From the NCBI GenBank assembly GCA_019416065.1, contig DXYB01000026.1, forward strand, positions 1 to 31,584: a DNA stretch of 31,584 nucleotides, written 5' to 3'. The position numbers and the translations under genes are program-made. Of the stretch, positions 25,943-31,584 are shown piece by piece; positions within the stretch are counted from its first letter, which is position 1, and each line of letters begins with the position of its first letter. The notes beneath the pieces are model-generated. The model was given only the letters and a program-made list of their open reading frames with translations, was not told the DNA's origin and did no database searches. Source of the stretch: Acidaminococcus sp. (lineage in GTDB: Bacteria; Bacillota; Negativicutes; Acidaminococcales; Acidaminococcaceae).

Positions 25943-25973
25943 AAAAAAGCCTCTTGCATATGCCGGAGGACTT
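25943..25973 (-). terminator. First hairpin of the lysine riboswitch expression platform
   Basis: Minus strand AAGTCCTC (25966-25973) pairs with GAGGCTT (from 25953 down) with one bulged T and a 12-base loop containing GCATATGC, followed by six T. It is shorter than the second hairpin. Confidence 0.6.
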
Positions 25974-25984
25974 CATTCTAAATT

Positions 25985-26140
25985 CATTGACAGCTCTCCA
26001 CCCGAAGGTGACAGTCCGCAACGTATTTCACTGCGGCCCAGCAAAACAGTGCACCCACTTGTCTGCTTCGGCGGTTCCCCTTTCGCTTTCCTCGATGGTG
26101 TCCCTCCGAAAGTTACTTTTGTACCCCGCGCCTCTATCAC
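25985..26140 (-). promoter_or_regulatory. Lysine riboswitch (L-box) upstream of dapB
   Basis: The minus-strand RNA carries the L-box core in order: GTGATAGAGGCGCG, AAAAGTAAC, TTCGGAGGGA, GAAAGGGGAACCGCCGAAGC, TTGCTGGGCCGCAG, GGACTGTCACC and GGTGGAGAGCTGTC. These blocks line up with the known Bacillus lysC leader. P1 forms from GATAG (26134-26138) and CTGTC near 25989. Lysine binding should stabilise P1 and favour a downstream terminator, lowering dapB-asd-lysC-dapA expression. The aptamer edges are approximate. Family known, action here inferred. Confidence 0.93.
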
Positions 26141-26160
26141 GTGTTAAGTTTTATGCCAAT

Positions 26161-26189
26161 AGTATAGGCATTTTGGCAGGAAATGTCAA
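26161..26189 (-). promoter_or_regulatory. Promoter of the lysine operon
   Basis: Minus strand TTGACA (26184-26189), exactly 17 bases, TATACT (26161-26166): near-consensus. The transcript should start near 26155, about 15 nt before the aptamer. Bases 26190-26220 beyond it are A/T-rich with no GC-containing hairpin. Confidence 0.85.
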
Positions 26190-26220
26190 CAAGTAACTTT
26201 TTAAAAAGCAAAAAATTCTT

Positions 26221-26658
26221 TTATTGCAAACTTTTTCGCAGTTCTGCCTGCATGCGGCTAATAAAGTTTGTCAACTCTTTAACAAATTGCCTAGAATAAA
26301 CGGACTGGTTCAGTGTACTGCGCTGTGCAAAAATTGCCTGGATGTTAGCACCAGGTTCTGCGTAGGCGTTTAACGCATTCAAAAGTCCTGCATAGGTTCC
26401 ATGATTGGAAAATGTTGGATCGCTTTCCATAGCATGACCCAGAACTTGGTAAAACTGGTTCCATGCTTCAAGAGAAATCTGCTTTCCCTGTAATGCCAGT
26501 ATATCTCGAACGCAGTGGGCCTTCAGATAAACATATTCCCGCAGGGCTGTTTCCCGTTCATCGGGAAACAGCTTAAACCATTCATAAATGCGGTATCCGC
26601 CCCAATCGCCCCAGGGAAGGACTACATTAAGCACCTTATCCCACAATAATGTATCCAC
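26221..26658 (-). CDS. Hypothetical protein, 145 residues
   Basis: I do not recognise this family. It is a soluble, mostly helical protein, with an aromatic N-terminus (LPWGDWGGYRIYEWF), no signal peptide or membrane helix, and a basic amphipathic C-terminal helix. Start: a GTG at 26658 with GAGG 7 nt upstream, inside the dut stop region (9 nt gap), so it is probably translated from the same message as dut. The gene ends just before the lysine operon promoter, with no clear terminator between. Position suggests it belongs to the HD/dut cluster but gives no function. Confidence 0.75.
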   Translation of the reverse strand: MDTLLWDKVLNVVLPWGDWGGYRIYEWFKLFPDERETALREYVYLKAHCVRDILALQGKQISLEAWNQFYQVLGHAMESDPTFSNHGTYAGLLNALNAYAEPGANIQAIFAQRSTLNQSVYSRQFVKELTNFISRMQAELRKSLQ

Positions 26659-26667
26659 TTTGCTTCC

Positions 26668-27120
26668 TCACTTTGTAGTGGAACCAAAGCCGCCGCTTCG
26701 TTCTTGTTTTTGCACTTGATCATCGTCATCGGTAGTAAGGTATTTATAAAAAATGCCTTGGGCTAGCCGTTCACCTTTTTTTAAGCACACATCTTCCTCA
26801 CTGTCATTGCCCACACTCAAAAGCAAGTGGCCTTCATTGTCCGGGTTGTTATAGTAGTCCGCGTCTACGATTCCCACTGCGTTCATAAGCCGTAAATGCC
26901 GTTTGGCTGCCATACTGGAGCGAATGTGCATGCCCAGAAATTCATCATCTTGCATGTAGGCTTTAAGTCCCGTGGCAATGAGTGTTTGTCCGTGCGCCGG
27001 AATGATCACGTCTTCCGGCAGATAAATATCATACCCGGCGCTTCGTTTTGTCTGGCGACTTGGCATGGGAAACTCTTTATCCCTATAGTCGGTAATTTTC
27101 TCAAATCCTCTTTGTCTCAC
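26668..27120 (-). CDS. dut: dUTP diphosphatase (trimeric dUTPase)
   Basis: Hydrolyses dUTP to dUMP and pyrophosphate, keeping uracil out of DNA and feeding thymidylate synthesis. All five trimeric dUTPase motifs are present in 150 residues: SAGYDIY (27-33), RSSMAAK (67-73), GIVDADYYNNPDNEGHL (83-99) with Asp86, KGERLAQGIF (115-124) and the C-terminal RSGGFGST (141-148). The motif 3 form with NNPDNEGH is that of many Bacillota and phage enzymes. The start is a GTG at 27120 with AAGGAA about 9 nt upstream; it overlaps the end of the secreted-protein gene by 20 nt. No phage genes surround it, so it is read as the housekeeping copy. Confidence 0.94.
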   Translation of the reverse strand: MRQRGFEKITDYRDKEFPMPSRQTKRSAGYDIYLPEDVIIPAHGQTLIATGLKAYMQDDEFLGMHIRSSMAAKRHLRLMNAVGIVDADYYNNPDNEGHLLLSVGNDSEEDVCLKKGERLAQGIFYKYLTTDDDDQVQKQERSGGFGSTTK

Positions 27121-27592
27121 GTTGTATCGTTCCTTTCCCCAATATATCCCACGCTTGTACTTCTTTCTCTAAACTCTCGAGAAACGTTCCTTTCGGGATG
27201 GGCATATAGTCTTCTTTCAGAGTTTTCTTCTCCAGGGTCTTCCCCTCTTGGGATACCAGCTGGATACTTTTCATGCGGTACGTGTGATTCTCCAATTGAA
27301 GCACCACAGTGAGAAGACAGGCTGCAGGCTTATCTTCTTTTACTAATTTTTTCCCAAAATGGTGGCTTAACAGCCGGATAAAACTGGGATCTTTTAGGTC
27401 TATCCGGGTGCGAACCTGGATGGCGTTTTCTTTTTTCTCTACCCGACGAAAGGACGTTACATCGCTATAATACGCCCCTGCTGCGTTTTCTTCTAGGAGC
27501 TGCCATTGTGCACTTTCCTTTGCGAGAGCACTCTTTATTCCTCCACATACTAGGATTGCTAGGCAAAGCAGCATCGCCCAATATTTTCTCAT
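27101..27592 (-). CDS. Secreted protein of unknown function
   Basis: 163 residues with a clear signal peptide: basic MRKYW, hydrophobic core MLLCLAILVCGG and a likely cut after SALA (residue 24). No lipobox, since Val precedes Cys16. The mature part starts WQLLEENAAGAYYSDVTSF and is beta-strand rich with many Lys/Glu; it resembles in layout small periplasmic or surface proteins that begin with a tryptophan-containing strand, but I assign no family. The ATG at 27592 has GAGGAA 6 nt upstream. Its last 20 nt overlap dut in another frame, so the two are translationally linked. The gap to the HD gene stop is 54 nt and holds an inverted repeat (27613-27631). Confidence 0.78.
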   Translation of the reverse strand: MRKYWAMLLCLAILVCGGIKSALAKESAQWQLLEENAAGAYYSDVTSFRRVEKKENAIQVRTRIDLKDPSFIRLLSHHFGKKLVKEDKPAACLLTVVLQLENHTYRMKSIQLVSQEGKTLEKKTLKEDYMPIPKGTFLESLEKEVQAWDILGKGTIQRETKRI

Positions 27593-27612
27593 TCCCCGTT
27601 CCTCTTTCTATA

Positions 27613-27631
27613 ATTGCACTAAGTTTGCAAT
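27613..27631. repeat. Short inverted repeat between the HD gene and the secreted-protein gene
   Basis: ATTGCA and TGCAAT, perfect 6-base arms with a 7-base spacer, about 20 bases upstream of the secreted-protein start. No T run follows, so it is not an intrinsic terminator; it may be an operator or chance. Confidence 0.3.
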
Positions 27632-27646
27632 GCTATGATACCAGGT

Positions 27647-28204
27647 TTAAGGGCATTCTGTAAAGTTAGCCAGTAGTTCTTTTGCCTTTTTCTCATAGGC
27701 TTGTGTTACGACTTCAAAGGGCAGCACTGTATAATCCACAGCCAAGTATAGCGCATTATCTCCATCTTCCACTTGCGCTCCGTGGAGCAGATGATACAGA
27801 TCACTATGGAGCAAGGCTGTATCGATGGCTTTTACTTGGTGCGCTTCTTCTGGCGTTAGTACTCTCCCGAGAAATCTATGGTAGACACTTTCCAAAATTC
27901 TGTCCTCTATACAGCAATAATCAGGCAATACCTGCTTGACAGGATGGGGCACATCGGAAAGATAACATTCACTGGCATCATGCAAAAGGGCGGCTAGCTG
28001 CAACAATGGAGAAAGTCCCTGCGCCTTTGCCTCTGCAGCTGCTTGCAAGCAGTGCTGCGCCACAGAATAAAACGTCTTTACATGACCGTTTCCCCGGCAG
28101 ATCCGGGAGAGGGCATGAGCAATGTCCGTGAGCTGAATTTTCTGTTCCTCCGGGTGTATTGGATCAAAATCAAGTCCAGAATATGTGGTAATATGGGTAT
28201 CCAT
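27647..28204 (-). CDS. HD-domain phosphohydrolase (YfbR-like group)
   Basis: 185 residues with the HD fold: His51 (FYSVAQHC), His75-Asp76 (ALLHDASECYLSDVPHPVK) and Asp128 (AIDTALLH) give the H...HD...D metal set. The pattern resembles YfbR-type 5'-deoxynucleotidases and related prophage or housekeeping HD proteins. Such enzymes act on nucleotides or deoxynucleoside monophosphates, which would fit dut two genes downstream; the substrate here is inferred. The ATG at 28204 lies about 12 nt after GAGGAG, a long spacing; the frame stays open upstream to 28390, but that stretch crosses a terminator and another gene. No clear promoter was found, so read-through from the mgtA unit or a weak promoter is possible. 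Confidence 0.82.
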   Translation of the reverse strand: MDTHITTYSGLDFDPIHPEEQKIQLTDIAHALSRICRGNGHVKTFYSVAQHCLQAAAEAKAQGLSPLLQLAALLHDASECYLSDVPHPVKQVLPDYCCIEDRILESVYHRFLGRVLTPEEAHQVKAIDTALLHSDLYHLLHGAQVEDGDNALYLAVDYTVLPFEVVTQAYEKKAKELLANFTECP

Positions 28205-28242
28205 GCTAACAATAGTCTCCTCTGTAATAATTAATGTGAAGC

Positions 28243-28272
28243 AAAAAAACCTTCTCCGAAAGAAGGAGGAGG
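28243..28272 (-). terminator. Terminator of the mgtA transcription unit
   Basis: Minus strand CCTCCTCC (28265-28272) pairs with GGAGAAGG (28250-28257), one G-U pair, 7-base loop, followed by seven T. It lies 28 bases after the stop of the 42-residue ORF. Confidence 0.8.
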
Positions 28273-28299
28273 CTTTTTTGCACGTTTCGTCGCCTGTGA

Positions 28300-28428
28300 T
28301 TATCCATGACGGCGCGCATTTGGAGTCCTGGTCCAGCAAACCGCCTGCATTAGGCAGATAAGTAGGGCGATGGCTCCCATGCCGGCCCAAAATAAGGGCT
28401 CAATATGCATTTCCATAATATCCAGCAT
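28300..28428 (-). CDS. Small single-span membrane protein downstream of mgtA, 42 residues
   Basis: Short ORF with a strong ribosome site: AAGGAGG 8 nt before the ATG at 28428. The product starts MLDIMEMHIEPLFW, has one hydrophobic helix at about residues 11-32 (rich in Ala, Leu, Ile, Met) and ends in a basic tail with TRTPNARRHG, which suggests the C-terminus is cytoplasmic. It begins 59 nt after the mgtA stop and ends 28 nt before the terminator, so it is almost certainly on the mgtA transcript under the M-box riboswitch. In layout it recalls small transport-associated peptides such as KdpF, MgtR or MgtS, but no sequence match to these is claimed. I infer a role in stability or activity of the pump. 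Confidence 0.7.
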   Translation of the reverse strand: MLDIMEMHIEPLFWAGMGAIALLICLMQAVCWTRTPNARRHG

Positions 28429-28487
28429 GGCGCTTCCTCCTTTCTTTATAAAATGTATACCAGCGTCTATTCGGCAGACCAATCGTC

Positions 28488-31238
28488 TTACAATAGGCTG
28501 CCATAATGACGGATATAGGCTTTTTTTATGCTGGTAGCTAGTAACATGTAAGCGATAACCACCAGCGCTAAAAAGTAGAAATATTGTCCTGGCAAGGGCA
28601 AAAATCCCAGTGCGCGTCCCAAAGATCCCATAAAAGGCAGAGCCGTACACAATGCAATTCCGCCACAGGTGAGCATAGTGAGCGTCCCGGACGCATGACT
28701 TTGCAGGAAAGGAATTTTAGGGGTACGGATCATGTGGATGACCAAAGTTTGGGTCCACATGCTCTCCACAAACCAGCCCGCTTGGAACATTGCTTCATAT
28801 GCGGATCGCATATCCATCCCCATTGCCGGACCGCTTGTTATAAGCGTTCCCACAGGAATATGATGATAGGTCAGTCCACCAGAAATAAATTGTGGACAAA
28901 TCACAAAATACAACACCAAATAGGTAATCCAATCAAATACGGAACTGGTTGGCCCCATCCAAAGCATAAAGCTTCCAATGGTGGATGCATCCCAATTGCG
29001 AGGCTTTTTTAAATAGTCGTCATCTACATTATCCCAAGGAATGGCAATACAGGAAATTTCATACGCCAGGTTTAAAATAATCAGCTGTAAGCTCATCATG
29101 GGAAGAAATGGCAACAGCGCACTAGCAGCCAGCACAGAGAACATATTACCGAAATTGCTGGATGCGGTCATCTTGATATATTTAATCATGTTAGCATAGG
29201 TTTTCCGTCCTTCCAGTATCCCCTCTTCCAACACCATTAAACTTTTTTCCAAAAGGATAATGTCCGCACTTTCCTTAGCAATATCCACGGCGCTATCTAC
29301 ACTAATGCCAATATCGGCGATTTTAAGTGCCGGAGCATCGTTAATGCCATCTCCCATAAAACCAACGGTATGCCCTGCTTTTTGAAGTGCCTGTACCACA
29401 CGGGCTTTTTGATCCGGAGAAAGTTTGGCAAAGATCGTGGTTTTTTCCACTTCTTTTTCCAGTGTTTCTTCCTCCATTTGCTCCAGATCGGACCCCAGAA
29501 GAATATGGTCTACGGGCAGTCCGACCTGATGGCAAATGCAGCGTGTCGTCTTTTCATTATCCCCTGTAAGGACTTTGGTAGTAACTCCATGTTCCCGTAA
29601 AGCTGCAATAGCAGTGGCTGCAGAATCCTTAGGTGGATCTAAAAAGGCCAGATAGCCCATAAGCACCATATTCTTTTCATCCTGGATGCCAAAAGCGCCT
29701 GCAGGAGAAGGATTGGTTTTTCGAGCCAGTGCAATTACCCGCATACCTTCTTCATTTAAGTGATCGGCTATAGCCAAGATCTCTTTGCGCACAGCCTCTG
29801 TAAGCGGTACATCCCTTGCCTCAACTTCAGCCATAGTACAAATGGAGAGCATCTCCTCCACAGCACCTTTGGTAATCATCTGGGTTTGTTTATCAGGATC
29901 TACGACTACTACTGAGAGGCGGCGTCTGGCAAAATCAAAGGGAATCTCGTCCACTTTATGATACGTTTCCGATAGGTCAAGCAGCTGAGGATCCGCATTT
30001 TCTTCCCGTTCTGTCCGATCAATAATCGCCCGATCCATGAAGTTTTTATAACCAGTCTGAAAATAGCTATTCAAATAGGCATAGCGCAATACCCGTTGGC
30101 TGGGTTTCCCTTGAGTATCCAAATGATATTCCAGCACTACCTTATCCTGGGTCAGTGTCCCAGTTTTATCCGTGCACAATACGTCCATAGCCCCAAAGCT
30201 CTGTATTGAGTTCAGGCTTTTTACCACCGTTTTTTTCTTTGACATGGACACAGCGCCCTTAGCCAAGCAAGTCGTGACAATCATAGGGAGCATTTCCGGC
30301 GTAAGCCCCACCGCTACAGAAATAGCAAATAAAAAGGCAGAAATCCAATCGCCCTTATTGACACCGTTCACTACAAAAACAATCGGAACCATAGCCAACA
30401 TAAATCGGATTAAAATCCAGGATACCGCATTGACACCTTTAGTAAAGTTTGTCTCCGGCGCTTCTTTGGCCATAGAACTAGCCAAATTTCCAAACAGCGT
30501 ATGATCCCCTGTACATACCACAAGACCAGTGGCAGAACCGGATATTACGTTCGTACCCATAAACGCAATATTGCACAGTTCTGTAACAGAATGGTCCGTT
30601 GCATTTTCAACCACCGCAGATGTTTTTTCTTGGGGCGCACTTTCTCCTGTGAGAGAAGATTGGCTGACAAATAAATCCTTTGCCTGCAATACACGTATAT
30701 CAGCGGGCACCATATCCCCGGTGGACAAGAAAACTAAATCTCCCACCACCACATCCTGCAAGGGGACCTCCAGCTTATTACCATGACGAATCACGGTACA
30801 AGTGGTAGTAATAAGTTCCAACAATTTTTCTGCAGCATCCCCGCTACGTGTTTCCTGTATAAAGCGTAACGCACCAGATAACAACACCAAAACAGCAATA
30901 ATGATCACCGTAGCCGGATTATAATCACTGCGATTGTGCAACAATGGCAGAATAATATCGGTAAAGGCACTGACACCCGCCAAAACAAACAAAATTACGG
31001 TAAAAGGGTTAATAAAGGCTTCTGCTAACCGGGCAGCTACACTTTTCTTTTTTTCCTTTGTGACTGTATTTTCTCCATGCTGCTTTCTAGAGAGTTCTAC
31101 TTGGTCCGCAGAAAGTCCCTGGGGGGAGCTGGAAAATTCTTGAAGGACTGCCTCTTCCGTAAGGCCAGCAATATGCGCTAATAATTTTTCAGCAATGGCA
31201 GCCTGGTTGGTTTTCTTATTGATCTGCTGTTTTCTCAT
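28488..31238 (-). CDS. mgtA: Magnesium-translocating P-type ATPase
   Basis: 916-residue P3B ATPase importing Mg2+ across the cytoplasmic membrane. Key sites: actuator-domain TGES (197-200), phosphorylated Asp357 in CTDKTGTLT, nucleotide-domain KGAVEE (458-463), hinge GDGINDAPAL (629-638), and membrane helices near 78-120, 270-325 and in the C-terminal third. The helix-linker stretch IPWDNVDDDYLKKP is characteristic of MgtA/MgtB. The N-terminus is lysine-rich, as usual. The ATG at 31238 has GGAGGTG close upstream. Its leader carries an M-box riboswitch and an intrinsic terminator, so it should be switched on when internal Mg2+ is low. Confidence 0.96.
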   Translation of the reverse strand: MRKQQINKKTNQAAIAEKLLAHIAGLTEEAVLQEFSSSPQGLSADQVELSRKQHGENTVTKEKKKSVAARLAEAFINPFTVILFVLAGVSAFTDIILPLLHNRSDYNPATVIIIAVLVLLSGALRFIQETRSGDAAEKLLELITTTCTVIRHGNKLEVPLQDVVVGDLVFLSTGDMVPADIRVLQAKDLFVSQSSLTGESAPQEKTSAVVENATDHSVTELCNIAFMGTNVISGSATGLVVCTGDHTLFGNLASSMAKEAPETNFTKGVNAVSWILIRFMLAMVPIVFVVNGVNKGDWISAFLFAISVAVGLTPEMLPMIVTTCLAKGAVSMSKKKTVVKSLNSIQSFGAMDVLCTDKTGTLTQDKVVLEYHLDTQGKPSQRVLRYAYLNSYFQTGYKNFMDRAIIDRTEREENADPQLLDLSETYHKVDEIPFDFARRRLSVVVVDPDKQTQMITKGAVEEMLSICTMAEVEARDVPLTEAVRKEILAIADHLNEEGMRVIALARKTNPSPAGAFGIQDEKNMVLMGYLAFLDPPKDSAATAIAALREHGVTTKVLTGDNEKTTRCICHQVGLPVDHILLGSDLEQMEEETLEKEVEKTTIFAKLSPDQKARVVQALQKAGHTVGFMGDGINDAPALKIADIGISVDSAVDIAKESADIILLEKSLMVLEEGILEGRKTYANMIKYIKMTASSNFGNMFSVLAASALLPFLPMMSLQLIILNLAYEISCIAIPWDNVDDDYLKKPRNWDASTIGSFMLWMGPTSSVFDWITYLVLYFVICPQFISGGLTYHHIPVGTLITSGPAMGMDMRSAYEAMFQAGWFVESMWTQTLVIHMIRTPKIPFLQSHASGTLTMLTCGGIALCTALPFMGSLGRALGFLPLPGQYFYFLALVVIAYMLLATSIKKAYIRHYGSLL

Positions 31239-31255
31239 AGTCCCACCTCCCGCGC

Positions 31256-31291
31256 AAAAAGAAACCGCTCAGGCAAATACCCGAACGGTTT
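31256..31291 (-). terminator. Intrinsic terminator of the M-box leader
   Basis: Minus strand: 12-base arms (31280-31291 and 31262-31273, two G-U pairs), 6-base loop, then TCTTTTT. It lies about 20 nt before the mgtA start and is the expected off-switch when Mg2+ is bound. Confidence 0.85.
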
Positions 31292-31322
31292 TATGCATAG
31301 CTTTCTTCAGGGCCTACGCCCT

Positions 31323-31477
31323 CCGCCACCGTACGAGCTTTAACTCTACAGGGCGGTGAAACTGCATTATGCTGCACCTTATCATTTGATGCAGCCTGTT
31401 CAAACCTACGCGGGATGTCTCCATCCTGTTGCGGCAGCAGTCCATATCCCTGTAGTAGCCTTACCTACCGGGTCAGT
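31323..31477 (-). promoter_or_regulatory. M-box (ykoK) Mg2+ riboswitch upstream of mgtA
   Basis: The minus-strand RNA carries the conserved M-box blocks in order: GTAGGTAAGGCTACTACAGG, GATATGGACTGCTGCCGC, AACAGGATGGAGACATCCCG, TAGGTTTGAACAGGCTGCAT, AAGGTGCAGCATAATGCAG and GTTAAAGCTCGTACGG. These match the Bacillus ykoK/mgtE leader layout. A small extra hairpin (AGGGC-GTAG-GCCCT, 31309-31322) sits between aptamer and terminator. Ligand and off-switch action are from the family; edges are approximate. Confidence 0.92.
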
Positions 31478-31491
31478 TAATTGATACTCTA

Positions 31492-31520
31492 AGTATAGGA
31501 AATAAACAAGCATTTGTCAA
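31492..31520 (-). promoter_or_regulatory. Promoter of the mgtA unit
   Basis: Minus strand TTGACA (31515-31520), 17 bases, TATACT (31492-31497): near-consensus and the same hexamers and spacing as the lysine operon promoter. Beyond it, 31521-31584 shows nothing I can name. Confidence 0.85.
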
Positions 31521-31584
31521 CACTGAAACACGACGGCGTTAGTTTTTTGTTAGTTGGATATGGTTAGAGATTCCCCTTGGGTAT

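Noticed and set aside
28205..28390. 62-residue extension of the HD phosphohydrolase
   Set aside because: It would cross the mgtA terminator and part of the 42-residue ORF, and the extra sequence is cysteine- and arginine-rich with no family resemblance.
31540..31560. Direct repeat GTTAGTT twice near the window end
   Set aside because: Only 7 bases, two copies, at the edge; no further structure to support a repeat element.
1..31584. CRISPR array, tRNA/rRNA genes, transposase or phage genes
   Set aside because: Looked for on both strands and not seen; the isolated dUTPase is not accompanied by phage genes.

Overview
The window looks like a chromosomal segment of a mid-GC Bacillota, most likely a Negativicutes or Clostridia relative. 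The grounds are a paired glgC/glgD glycogen operon, AddAB-type recombination genes, a lysine (L-box) riboswitch and an M-box Mg2+ riboswitch, strong Shine-Dalgarno (SD) sequences and sigma-A type promoters. The genus is an inference; no rRNA, tRNA or other taxonomic marker is present. Almost all genes lie on the minus strand; only three are on the plus strand. I see no phage, insertion sequence, CRISPR array or RNA gene.

Layout, low to high coordinates: (1) 1-707, a PpaX-like HAD phosphatase that is partial at the window edge and broken by a one-base frameshift, with its own promoter. (2) 812-12412, a six-gene glycogen operon read right to left as glgC-glgD-glgP-glgB-glgA and a fused GH13 amylase / GH77 4-alpha-glucanotransferase. 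One strong promoter precedes glgC and a terminator follows the fusion gene. The set covers ADP-glucose synthesis, chain elongation, branching, phosphorolysis and debranching or chain transfer. (3) 12688-13353 (+), a UPF0173 metal-dependent hydrolase divergent from glgC, with a shared terminator facing addA. (4) 13405-19715, addB-addA, a double-strand-break helicase-nuclease. (5) 19843-21831 (+), an EamA/DMT transporter followed by an unknown membrane-anchored protein. (6) 21889-26189, the lysine branch operon dapB-asd-lysC-dapA behind a consensus promoter and a lysine riboswitch with two terminator-like hairpins. (7) 26221-28204, a four-gene cluster: HD phosphohydrolase, secreted unknown protein, dUTPase, unknown protein. 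(8) 28300-31520, promoter, M-box riboswitch and terminator, then the Mg2+ P-type ATPase mgtA and a previously hidden 42-residue membrane ORF, closed by a terminator.

Most of the window is ordinary core metabolism. The points most worth a second look are the small membrane ORF downstream of mgtA, the four-cysteine (Fe-S type) nuclease signature in AddA as well as AddB, the double-terminator lysine riboswitch whose second loop copies the P1 strand, the HAD frameshift, and the poorly characterised HD/dUTPase cluster. I did not find a clearly new multi-gene system.
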